Source: Candidatus Poribacteria bacterium (GTDB lineage Bacteria; Poribacteria; WGA-4E; WGA-3G). Taken from it: DNA of 5,343 bases. Shown one piece after another: positions 1 to 5,343 of this stretch. A program made the translations under genes and the position numbers. The stretch is taken from assembly GCA_009845505.1 (NCBI GenBank), contig VXZL01000356.1, forward strand, positions 1 through 5,343, in the 5' to 3' direction. The notes beneath the pieces are model-generated. The model worked only from the letters and a program-made list of their open reading frames with translations, ran no database searches and was not told the origin of the DNA. How positions within the stretch are numbered: the first letter of the stretch is position 1; each line of letters begins with the position of its first letter.

Positions 1-279
1 GAATATGTAGACCTCAAAATCGAGAGCGTTAACAAGCAATTTGCAAGTATTGATACTCGCTTTTCAAGTATTGATAAGCAATTTGTGAGTGTGAACAAAC
101 GCATCGATCACGTAACAAACGTTGTATATGCGTTAATAGCCCTTATTGTTGCAGCGATAGCGATTCCACAGATCCTTATGGCATGGCGAAGCGGAAAGGA
201 TCGCACTCTTGAAAGACAAGTAGAGGTGCTCGCACGGGAAATAGAAACGTTGAAGCAACAACAGACGGGACAACCGTAA
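1..279 (+). CDS. C-terminal part of a coiled-coil membrane protein (5' end cut off by window)
   Basis: The reading frame is open from base 1 to a TAA at 277-279, giving 92 visible residues; the true start lies to the left of the window. The GTG at 85 is in frame but falls inside the repeat, so it is not chosen as the start. Visible residues 9-36 are four 7-residue repeats (SVNKQFA, SIDTRFS, SIDKQFV, SVNKRID), as expected of a coiled coil. Residues about 41-62 form one hydrophobic transmembrane segment (VVYALIALIVAAIAIPQILM) ending in AWR. The tail from about 63 to 92 is charged and again helical, with hydrophobic residues at heptad spacing (RQVEVLAREIETLKQQQ). The layout suggests a membrane-anchored, probably oligomeric protein. 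I recognise no enzymatic motif and assign no function. It converges on the ThuA-like gene, with 40 bp between the two stop codons. Confidence 0.8.
   Translation, partial: EYVDLKIESVNKQFASIDTRFSSIDKQFVSVNKRIDHVTNVVYALIALIVAAIAIPQILMAWRSGKDRTLERQVEVLAREIETLKQQQTGQP
25..108 (+). repeat. Four in-frame 21-bp repeats encoding coiled-coil heptads
   Basis: Units start at 25, 46, 67 and 88. Each encodes seven residues of the form S-[IV]-[DN]-[KT]-[QR]-[FI]-x. Units 2 and 3 share AGTATTGAT, and units 1 and 3 share AAGCAATTTG. The DNA similarity points to internal duplication of a coding heptad, and such arrays can change in unit number. The array may begin further left, outside the window. Confidence 0.75.
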
Positions 280-298
280 GACAATCACTCCCCGCCCC

Positions 299-314
299 TT
301 CAACACAAGTTGAA
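299..314. terminator. Weak hairpin between convergent genes, possible terminator
   Basis: TTCAAC (299-304) and GTTGAA (309-314) are perfect inverted repeats with a 4-nt loop, in the 40-bp gap between two convergent stop codons. The stem is only 6 bp and AT-rich, and neither strand has a clear T tract after it. A role as a bidirectional terminator is therefore suggested by position more than by strength. Confidence 0.25.
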
Positions 315-319
315 ACAAA

Positions 320-955
320 CTAAAGCCGATTGCCTGCCCACAACGCGCCTCGGCAGATAACCGTCTGAAAACTCGGATTCTCAAGCACCGCCATATCGTG
401 CCCCAGCGCAAAGTAGAAAACCCGCCCCTCGCCGTAAGTATGATGGAATGCCATGACATGCGTCTCATCTTTCGTTTCGTCATAAGCGTGCATCAGATGA
501 TGCGACGCAGCAGGATTGTGCTTGAGATAGTACAGTTCGTCCGTCACCGCAAAATCGCCTAATCCTTCAGTGATCGGATGTTCAGTGTCACTCACATTAA
601 CCGTAAAATCCATATATGGGCTGTGTCCGCCGAAAAACCCATTCAGCATACCGTGGTAACCTTCAGATTCCCTAAAAGAGGCAGCCGCAGTGTGCAGCCC
701 GAAAAAGCCGCCACCCGTTCGGATATAGTCGAGCAAACCCGTTTCTTGTGCCGCGGTGAGTTCCCCGACATCCGTGTAAAAAAGCACGGTGTCGTATCCA
801 CTAAGCCCGTCAGCAAGCACATCGTAATCTTGCGAGAAATCCGCTGCAATATTGTCAGTCCCGTTGAGCATTGAGGTCAAGAACTGACCGTTCCCCGCAT
901 GGTCGTGATAAATACCTTCCGTTCCGACAAATACGAGCAGTTTAAGATTTTCCAT
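320..955 (-). CDS. ThuA-like domain protein (class I glutamine amidotransferase-like fold)
   Basis: This is a complete gene of 211 residues, starting at ATG (955-953) and ending at TAG. AAAAGGA (rc of 963-969) lies 7 nt upstream and supports this start. The protein matches the ThuA family: an N-terminal strand LKLLVFVG (4-11), a YDTVLFYTDVGEL segment (54-66), then GGGFFGLH (81-88) where the glutamine-amidotransferase fold places its nucleophile elbow. GGH (109-111), HPIT (126-129), DELY (139-142) and GEGRVFYFALGHD (175-187) follow, with RGALWA near the end. The length is typical of a stand-alone ThuA domain. There is no signal peptide, so it is probably cytoplasmic. ThuA proteins are linked to trehalose and related disaccharide use in rhizobia, but their exact chemistry is poorly settled. 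The elbow has no cysteine (FGLH), so glutaminase activity is unlikely. It follows the dehydrogenase gene on the same strand after 105 bp and may share its transcript in a sugar-oxidation pathway. Confidence 0.9.
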   Translation of the reverse strand: MENLKLLVFVGTEGIYHDHAGNGQFLTSMLNGTDNIAADFSQDYDVLADGLSGYDTVLFYTDVGELTAAQETGLLDYIRTGGGFFGLHTAAASFRESEGYHGMLNGFFGGHSPYMDFTVNVSDTEHPITEGLGDFAVTDELYYLKHNPAASHHLMHAYDETKDETHVMAFHHTYGEGRVFYFALGHDMAVLENPSFQTVICRGALWAGNRL

Positions 956-962
956 TTTTATA

Positions 963-969
963 TCCTTTT
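963..969 (-). promoter_or_regulatory. Ribosome binding site of the ThuA-like gene
   Basis: On the minus strand this reads AAAAGGA, 7 nt before the ATG at 955. The match and spacing to the Shine-Dalgarno pattern are good, which fixes the start of the ThuA-like gene. Confidence 0.65.
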
Positions 970-982
970 ATTCGCTGTCGGA

Positions 983-1039
983 AACTATCGGCTGTCAGTT
1001 GTCAGTTATCGGTATACCAACAACTGATGGCTGAAAGCG
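983..1039. repeat. Heptamer-phased palindromic repeat between dehydrogenase and ThuA genes
   Basis: Left arm: four 7-bp units in phase, AACTATC, GGCTGTC, AGTTGTC, AGTTATC (983-1010). Centre: the perfect 8-bp palindrome GGTATACC (1011-1018). Right arm: units of the opposite sense, AACAACT, GATGGCT, GAAAGCG (1019-1039). TCAGTT (1002-1007) pairs exactly with AACTGA (1022-1027) around the centre. The result is an imperfect long inverted repeat built from degenerate heptamers, like the short tandemly repeated heptamers spread through some bacterial genomes. It lies just after the dehydrogenase stop and could fold in the mRNA between the two minus-strand genes. I see no convincing promoter for the ThuA-like gene here and no T tract to make a standard terminator. 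Confidence 0.6.
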
Positions 1040-1060
1040 CAGCGACCTGACCGCTGACTG

Positions 1061-2092
1061 CTAATCATTCGGTGTCACGAGCACTTTAACAGACCCGTGT
1101 TCATCACGTCCCGCAGCGACAGCAAATGCCTCGTTAATATCGTCCAAGTTAAACCTGTGTGTAACCAACGGATTCGGATCGAGTTTACCAGCGGCGAGTA
1201 GGTCGATAGCAACTTGAAACTCCGTCTTTCCCCCACGTCTGCCGTAACAAAACGACCAGACGACTGTGAGTTCGCGACTCCGAGCGAATCGCTCTGTGAA
1301 GGTGAGTGGCGTGCGATGCCCACCGACCATACAGACCGTCCCGCGTTTTGACGCGATCTCCGTCGCCTGTTCCAGCGTGTTCGCCGTGCCACCGACGGCT
1401 TCAAAAACAACATCCGCCCCTCTACCATCGCTCCAGTCCATAATCGCCTCGACAGGGTTCGTCTTATCCACATTAATAGGCACAGCCCTCACCGCTTCGT
1501 GCGCGATCTGTATCGGTCCGTCTGGTTTTCCGAGCATAGCAATAGAGGTCGCCCCTGCGACATCCGCAACCTGGGCAATCGTCAATCCGACAGGACCACT
1601 TCCGATAATGGCAACGCGATCCCCCGGTGATACCATCGCTCTGTTGACAGCATGAACCGCTACAGCGTAGACCTCTGCCAACGCACCCCCTTCAGCAGAG
1701 ACGCTCTCTGGCAAAGCATAGACATTGGGTGTCCGTGCGACCATAAATTCCGCAAAACCGCCCCCACCATGCCGCAAATTCACACAGATGTTATAATTAC
1801 CGGTGTAGCACTCCGGGCAATCATTACACGGGGTAATCGGTTCAACCGCCACGCGCGCCCCTTTGTCATAGTTTGTGACACCGCTACCTATATCAATAAT
1901 TTCTCCCATCAACTCGTGTCCACCGATACGGGGGGACAGCGGTTGCTCCGGTTGATGGTGGTATCCGTGTAGATCGCTGCCACAGATTCCTGCTGCCTCT
2001 ACCTGCACCAGAACCTGTCCTTCTTCAGGGGTTGGGTCTGGTACGGTTTCAACTCTAATGTCTTTTCCGCCGTAAAATTGTGCTGCTTTCAC
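1061..2092 (-). CDS. Zinc-dependent medium-chain alcohol/polyol dehydrogenase
   Basis: This is a 343-residue NAD(P)-dependent dehydrogenase of the medium-chain (MDR) superfamily, in the sorbitol/threonine dehydrogenase-like group. The expected catalytic zinc ligands are C37 (GICGSD), H59-E60 (GGHE) and probably E140. The structural zinc site is C89, C92, C95 and C103. Substrate-side features include GGGFAEF (110-116). The Rossmann nucleotide-binding motif is GSGPVG (164-169), followed by ADVVFEAVGG and a C-terminal half ending in GSVKVLVTPND. Length and motif order are those of complete, probably active enzymes. The GTG at 2092 is chosen because AGGAGG lies 5 nt upstream and family members begin MKAAxFxGxxDIRVE. 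An upstream in-frame ATG at 2140 would add 16 unrelated residues and lies inside the predicted promoter. The substrate cannot be read from sequence; a sugar alcohol, aldose or threonine-like hydroxyl is plausible. It is transcribed toward the ThuA-like gene and away from the restriction-modification gene. Confidence 0.92.
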   Translation of the reverse strand: MKAAQFYGGKDIRVETVPDPTPEEGQVLVQVEAAGICGSDLHGYHHQPEQPLSPRIGGHELMGEIIDIGSGVTNYDKGARVAVEPITPCNDCPECYTGNYNICVNLRHGGGGFAEFMVARTPNVYALPESVSAEGGALAEVYAVAVHAVNRAMVSPGDRVAIIGSGPVGLTIAQVADVAGATSIAMLGKPDGPIQIAHEAVRAVPINVDKTNPVEAIMDWSDGRGADVVFEAVGGTANTLEQATEIASKRGTVCMVGGHRTPLTFTERFARSRELTVVWSFCYGRRGGKTEFQVAIDLLAAGKLDPNPLVTHRFNLDDINEAFAVAAGRDEHGSVKVLVTPND

Positions 2093-2097
2093 GATAG

Positions 2098-2103
2098 CCT
2101 CCT
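2098..2103 (-). promoter_or_regulatory. Strong ribosome binding site that sets the GTG start of the dehydrogenase
   Basis: The minus strand reads CAGGAGG and then CTATC before the GTG at 2092, so a full consensus Shine-Dalgarno sits 5 nt from the start. This decides for GTG over the longer ATG start at 2140. Confidence 0.8.
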
Positions 2104-2125
2104 GAAAAGTAAGTCGTCTGCTTGA

Positions 2126-2154
2126 AACATAACATAGCATATTAATCGTGTCAA
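2126..2154 (-). promoter_or_regulatory. Predicted sigma70-type promoter of the dehydrogenase gene
   Basis: On the minus strand a perfect -35 box TTGACA (rc of 2149-2154) is followed after 17 bp by TATGTT (rc of 2126-2131), a 4-of-6 match to the -10 consensus. Transcription would start near 2118-2119, leaving about 27 nt of leader before the GTG with the ribosome binding site inside it. The upstream ATG at 2140 would not be transcribed from here, which fits the chosen start. Confidence 0.55.
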
Positions 2155-2166
2155 TCGGTTTCTGCT

Positions 2167-2185
2167 ATAGCCCAGATAGGGCTAT
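2167..2185. repeat. Perfect 7-bp inverted repeat at the left edge of the MITE-like element
   Basis: ATAGCCC (2167-2173) and GGGCTAT (2179-2185) are perfect inverted repeats around AGATA. The structure exists only at the left junction, because at the right junction AAAAG follows CCCAGATA. It could be a chance product of the terminal repeat meeting the target sequence, or an operator-like site about 13 bp upstream of the dehydrogenase -35 box. Confidence 0.4.
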
Positions 2186-2229
2186 TCAGTTTTCCATATT
2201 TTCAGCGATTTTTGACCCCAGGCCCGGTA

Positions 2230-2251
2230 GGTGCGGTTTCCCAACCGCACC
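2230..2251. repeat. Perfect GC-rich hairpin inside the MITE-like element
   Basis: GGTGCGGTT (2230-2238), loop TCCC, AACCGCACC (2243-2251) form a perfect 9-bp stem. A competing pairing, CCGGT (2224-2228) with ACCGG (2249-2253), is also possible. The structure is strong in DNA cruciform or RNA form. There is no T tract directly after it on either strand, so it does not look like an ordinary terminator. It resembles dispersed palindromic repeats, but its copy number cannot be seen here. Confidence 0.7.
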
Positions 2252-2324
2252 GGATTAGCCAAAAGAGATGTGAAATCCAAGAATTTCTTAAAACTAAATG
2301 ACCCTATAGCCCAGATAAAAGACC

Positions 2325-2353
2325 TTGCACAGAAGACCCAGAAAGCGTATAAT
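2325..2353 (+). promoter_or_regulatory. Predicted promoter of the restriction-modification gene
   Basis: A perfect -10 box TATAAT (2348-2353) lies 17 bp after TTGCAC (2325-2330), a 3-of-6 match to the -35 consensus. The start of transcription would fall at about 2360-2361, on or next to the ATG at 2361, giving a leaderless mRNA. The -35 box begins 8 bp after the right-hand direct repeat of the MITE-like element, so the insertion may have replaced or separated upstream control sequences. Confidence 0.5.
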
Positions 2354-2360
2354 GCAGAAC

Positions 2361-5343
2361 ATGAATTTTCAAACACATTTTGACCGTTACCTACAAAGGA
2401 TACGCCGCACACAAGAGAGTGCAGCGGCAACGCCAGAACTTTCGCTATTCCCACATCTCCAAGCCTTTCTTGAGGAACTCTCCGTTGACCATTTTGATAG
2501 AAACACTGTCCGGTTCGTCCAAGAACCGAGACGATTAGATCAGATTGGCAGACCAGACTTTGTTGCGATGGATGGCTTGCTGCCCATCGGTTATATTGAA
2601 GCAGAAGCGTACGGCAGAGACCTGAACAACCTCACGGGACACGCCAGAGAACAGAACGCACGTTTTACCGAAAACCTGGATAACTTTATCCTGACGAATT
2701 TCGTGGATTTCCAGTTATGGACAGAGGGTCGGTTGCGTGCGGCGGCGAGCATAGCAGATAGCACTGAAAATTTCGAGACGTTATTGGAACGGTTTCTGAA
2801 TGCTGAACCTATCCAGATTGCTACGCCAGAGGCACTTGCGGGATACCTCGCCAGACGGACGCGGGAGCTACAGACGCAAGTCGCAACGACACTTACCGAT
2901 GAAAGCAGCGACATCTATAGAATGTTCTCGGCGTTCAAGGAACTCCTTCTGTCTACATTGACTCCTGGCGATTTCGCGGATATGTATGCACAGACCCTCG
3001 CTTATGGGTTATTTGCGGCGCGATGCACACTCCCAAATGCGACAAACTTCTCACGACACACCGCTGTGGATGCGCTGCCGAGGTCAAACCCGTTTCTCAT
3101 TCAACTCTTTCATCATATCGCCTCCCCGAGGCTTGAGGCAAACGTTACTTATATTCTGGACGAGATTGCAGTACTCCTCCGAAACGTCCCGACGGAGATG
3201 CTCCGCACGGCGTTTGCTGCGGGGAATCATCTCGAAGATCCAGTTATCCACTTCTACGAGACCTTCCTCGCGGAATACGATCCACAGCGGCGCGTGGATC
3301 GGGGTGTCTACTACACACCGCCGCAGGTTATCTCCTATATCGTTAGGTCTGTAGACAGTCTGTTGAAAACGGAGTTGGAAAGACCCGACGGTCTTGCCGA
3401 TGACAGAACGCTCATCCTTGACCCGGCGACGGGGACGGGCGGTTTTCTGTTGACGGTGTTGGAGCATATTCAAGCGTCGGTGACGCAAACTTACGGCGCG
3501 GCGGAGTGGGGGCAGTATGTCAACGCTGAACTGGTCAAACGGATTTTCGGGTTTGAATTGCTCGTCGCGCCGTATACCATCGCGCATCTGAAGTTGGGAC
3601 TGTTCTTACAATCGCAAGGGTGGCGTGCAGATGAACGCCTCCGTATCTACCTCACCAATACCTTAGAGCAACCCGCAGAGATGCAGCCCCCGTTACCCTT
3701 TGCGGAGTTTATCACTGACGAGGCGAACGCGGCGTTATCGGTGAAACGAGATGCACCGCTGCTCGTTATTCTTGGCAATCCGCCGTATCCGCAGGATTCT
3801 GCCAATCCGAGTCGTGAAGGACGGAGGTTAACTTTTATTGGAGAACTCATTGAAGACTACAAGCCATTAAATGGACAACTGTTGGGAATATGGGACCAAA
3901 AAAAATTACTCCAAGCTGATTATGTGAAATTTGTCCGTTGGGCACAGTGGCGTATTGATAAAAACGGAGAAGGTGTTATCGGTTATATTGTCAACAACAG
4001 TTTTCTTGAGGGAGAAACTTTCCGAAGAATGAGACAGTCCTTGATGAAGAGTTTCAACACCATCTACTGTCTCAATTTGCACGGCAGCGGCAGAATCGAA
4101 GAAATTGTTCCTGAACAAAAAACAGATGAAAATGTTTTTGATATCATACAGGGAGTTTCCATCCTGTTATGCATCAAGCAAAGCGATAATTCCACACCAG
4201 CGAAAGTCTACTACGCGGATCTATGGGGACCTCGAGAAGACAAATACAACACCCTTTCAGAAACTGATATTTTAACAACAACATGGTCTGAGCTGCCGTC
4301 AATGCCACCTTTTTACCACTTTGTGCCGCGAGTAACGGAACATAGCGAAGATTATGAATCAGGAATAGTAATTTCCGACATCTTTGCCAAGAGTTCCACC
4401 GGCATTTTTACCGCGCGGGATAAATTAACGATTCATCAGACTGTTGAAGAGTTACGCGAAACTGTAACGGATTTTGTTTCCATTTCCGAAGACGAGGCAC
4501 GGGAGAAATACAAATTATCAAGGGATACCCAAGATTGGAAAGTCCATCTCGCCCAAGCAGATCTTCGTAATCACCCAGATTTTGAACAGCATATTGAACC
4601 GATAAACTACCGCCCGTTTGACACGCGTTGGACCTATTACACGGGACAATCACGCGGATTTCATTGTGCCCCTCGTCCAGCGGCTATGCACCACCTACTT
4701 GCAGAAAATCTCGCCCTCTGTGTTCATCGTGGTATTAGGAGTCCTGTATGGCAACATGCTTTGGTGACTAATAAAATTAGCGAAAAAAGTTATATCTCAA
4801 ACAGAAGTGAACCTACCGCGCAGGTCTTTCCGCTTTATCTGTATCCAGACCCAGAGGAATTGGGAATCTCAACGGAACGTTCGCTCAATTTCAAGCCTGC
4901 TTTTCTGATTGAACTTTCGGAGGCATTGGAACTTCCACAGGTTGAGCCTTTTAACCTCCCAGAAGGTGTTTCGCCAGAGGAGATTCTCGCCTACATCTAT
5001 GCGGTTCTCTACAGTCCGATCTATCGCAAACGGTATTACGATTTCCTGAAATACGGGTTCCCGCGTATCCCGTTACCGCAGGATATTGAGCAGTTCCTTA
5101 CGCTCGCAGCGTTGGGACAACAATTAATTGATTGGCATTTATTGAAAGATGTATCAGTTCCGCCGCGCCATCGGTTTGAGGGTGAAGGGGATGGGGTTGT
5201 CGGGCGCGTGCGTTATGTGGACGAGAAAATTTGGATCAATACGTCTCAGTATGTCACGGATGTGCCACCGGAAGTCTGGGCATACGAGATTGGATCGTAT
5301 CGGGTGTGTGAGAAGTGGTTGCGGGATCGACGCGGTGCGGTGT
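2361..5343 (+). CDS. Fused type ISP/IIG-like restriction endonuclease-N6-adenine methyltransferase (3' end cut off by window)
   Basis: One uninterrupted frame of 994 codons runs off the right edge. Residues about 1-125 resemble a PD-(D/E)XK nuclease: P65-D66-F67, then I79-E80-A81-E82, then a helix with HAREQNARFTENL and LTNFVDFQLW. Residues about 125-300 are a probably helical connector. The methyltransferase follows: motif X region DRGVYYTPP (313-321), AdoMet-binding motif I DPATGTGGFL (354-363), GFELLVAPY (397-405) and catalytic motif IV NPPY (473-476). NPPY marks an amino-methyltransferase, expected to make N6-methyladenine. The target-recognition region resembles type ISP enzymes (NYRPFDTRW 749-757, AYIYAVLYSPIYRKRYYDFLKYG near 880-900, YRVCEKWLRDRRG from 980). 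Relatives usually end a few dozen residues after that, so little is missing. No helicase motifs are seen, unlike LlaGI. An in-frame ATG at 2352 is an alternative start adding three residues, with only a weak GAAAG upstream. The protein would modify and possibly cut foreign DNA from a single chain. Confidence 0.9.
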   Translation, partial: MNFQTHFDRYLQRIRRTQESAAATPELSLFPHLQAFLEELSVDHFDRNTVRFVQEPRRLDQIGRPDFVAMDGLLPIGYIEAEAYGRDLNNLTGHAREQNARFTENLDNFILTNFVDFQLWTEGRLRAAASIADSTENFETLLERFLNAEPIQIATPEALAGYLARRTRELQTQVATTLTDESSDIYRMFSAFKELLLSTLTPGDFADMYAQTLAYGLFAARCTLPNATNFSRHTAVDALPRSNPFLIQLFHHIASPRLEANVTYILDEIAVLLRNVPTEMLRTAFAAGNHLEDPVIHFYETFLAEYDPQRRVDRGVYYTPPQVISYIVRSVDSLLKTELERPDGLADDRTLILDPATGTGGFLLTVLEHIQASVTQTYGAAEWGQYVNAELVKRIFGFELLVAPYTIAHLKLGLFLQSQGWRADERLRIYLTNTLEQPAEMQPPLPFAEFITDEANAALSVKRDAPLLVILGNPPYPQDSANPSREGRRLTFIGELIEDYKPLNGQLLGIWDQKKLLQADYVKFVRWAQWRIDKNGEGVIGYIVNNSFLEGETFRRMRQSLMKSFNTIYCLNLHGSGRIEEIVPEQKTDENVFDIIQGVSILLCIKQSDNSTPAKVYYADLWGPREDKYNTLSETDILTTTWSELPSMPPFYHFVPRVTEHSEDYESGIVISDIFAKSSTGIFTARDKLTIHQTVEELRETVTDFVSISEDEAREKYKLSRDTQDWKVHLAQADLRNHPDFEQHIEPINYRPFDTRWTYYTGQSRGFHCAPRPAAMHHLLAENLALCVHRGIRSPVWQHALVTNKISEKSYISNRSEPTAQVFPLYLYPDPEELGISTERSLNFKPAFLIELSEALELPQVEPFNLPEGVSPEEILAYIYAVLYSPIYRKRYYDFLKYGFPRIPLPQDIEQFLTLAALGQQLIDWHLLKDVSVPPRHRFEGEGDGVVGRVRYVDEKIWINTSQYVTDVPPEVWAYEIGSYRVCEKWLRDRRGAV

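Larger units (their letters stand above)
2165..2317. mobile_element. MITE-like element with terminal inverted repeats and 14-bp flanking direct repeats
   Basis: The ends are inverted repeats. The left end 2176-2193 begins ATAGGGCTATTCAG and the right end, on the minus strand from 2307 to 2290, begins ATAGGGTCATTTAG. They match at 15 of 18 positions. CTATAGCCCAGATA occurs exactly at 2165-2178 and at 2304-2317, so the block is bracketed by a 14-bp direct repeat, either a target duplication or part of the element. The core between the direct repeats is 125 bp, has no credible gene, and carries a GC-rich hairpin in the middle. This is the pattern of a non-autonomous transposon derivative moved by a transposase encoded elsewhere. 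It lies exactly between two divergent promoters. The exact ends are uncertain because the direct and inverted repeats overlap. Confidence 0.55.

Noticed and set aside
85..279. Complete 64-residue protein starting at the GTG at 85
   Set aside because: The frame is open back to base 1, and the GTG falls inside a heptad repeat that continues upstream in the same frame. There is no clear ribosome binding site before it.
133..483. 116-residue minus-strand frame crossing the gap between the first two genes
   Set aside because: It overlaps both the coiled-coil gene and the ThuA-like gene in other frames, and its arginine-rich sequence matches nothing recognisable.
2093..2140. Longer dehydrogenase start at the ATG at 2140, adding 16 residues
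   Set aside because: The extra residues (MLCYVSSRRLTFQEAI) do not fit the family, the ATG lies between the predicted -35 and -10 boxes, and a full AGGAGG sits 5 nt before the GTG at 2092.
2230..2251. The GC-rich hairpin as an intrinsic terminator
   Set aside because: No T tract follows on either strand, and it lies upstream of two divergent genes where no transcript is expected to end. It fits better as the core of a dispersed palindromic element.
2182..2454. 90-residue open frame on the minus strand
   Set aside because: It overlaps the start of the restriction-modification gene, both ends of its promoter region and the MITE-like element, and the translation has no recognisable features.
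2591..4653. Several minus-strand open frames of 67-167 residues, and one plus-strand frame at 2986-3354
   Set aside because: All lie inside the continuous 994-codon restriction-modification frame, whose protein motifs are unmistakable. The others have low-complexity, arginine-rich or motif-free translations typical of shadow frames.
1..5343. CRISPR arrays, tRNA or rRNA genes
   Set aside because: No regularly spaced repeats with unique spacers were found, and I saw no tRNA-like or rRNA-like stretches. Nearly all of the window is coding.

Overview
This is a bacterial window with compact genes and mixed base composition. It holds one gene remnant running in from the left edge, two complete genes on the minus strand, and one very large gene on the plus strand that runs off the right edge. 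The gene content (a ThuA-like protein, a zinc-dependent sugar/polyol dehydrogenase and a coiled-coil membrane protein) and the intergenic palindromes starting GGTGCGG resemble what I remember of uncultured lineages such as Candidatus Poribacteria. That assignment is a recollection-based inference with low to moderate confidence; nothing here fixes the taxon.

Layout. Bases 1-279 (+) are the end of a small membrane protein: a coiled coil made of exact 7-residue repeats, one transmembrane helix and a charged tail. It converges on a ThuA-like protein at 320-955 (-). Next comes about 105 bp containing a heptamer-phased palindromic repeat, then a medium-chain zinc dehydrogenase at 1061-2092 (-), started at a GTG with a strong ribosome binding site. 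The 268-bp divergent region 2093-2360 carries a promoter for the dehydrogenase, a small MITE-like element with terminal inverted repeats and flanking direct repeats, and a promoter for the plus-strand gene.

From 2361 to the right edge a single uninterrupted frame of 994 codons encodes a fused restriction-modification enzyme. It has an N-terminal PD-(D/E)XK-like nuclease, a helical connector, an N6-adenine methyltransferase core (YYTPP, DPATGTGGF and NPPY motifs) and a C-terminal target-recognition region like that of type ISP enzymes. It has no helicase section, and its presumed nuclease motif reads E-A-E rather than the usual D/E-x-K.

The two minus-strand genes plausibly form a small sugar- or polyol-oxidation pair. 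The restriction-modification gene is functionally separate and is transcribed away from them. The best candidates for a second look are the MITE-like element placed between the two divergent promoters, the possibly leaderless start of the restriction-modification gene, its altered nuclease motif, and the heptamer-repeat palindrome after the dehydrogenase stop.
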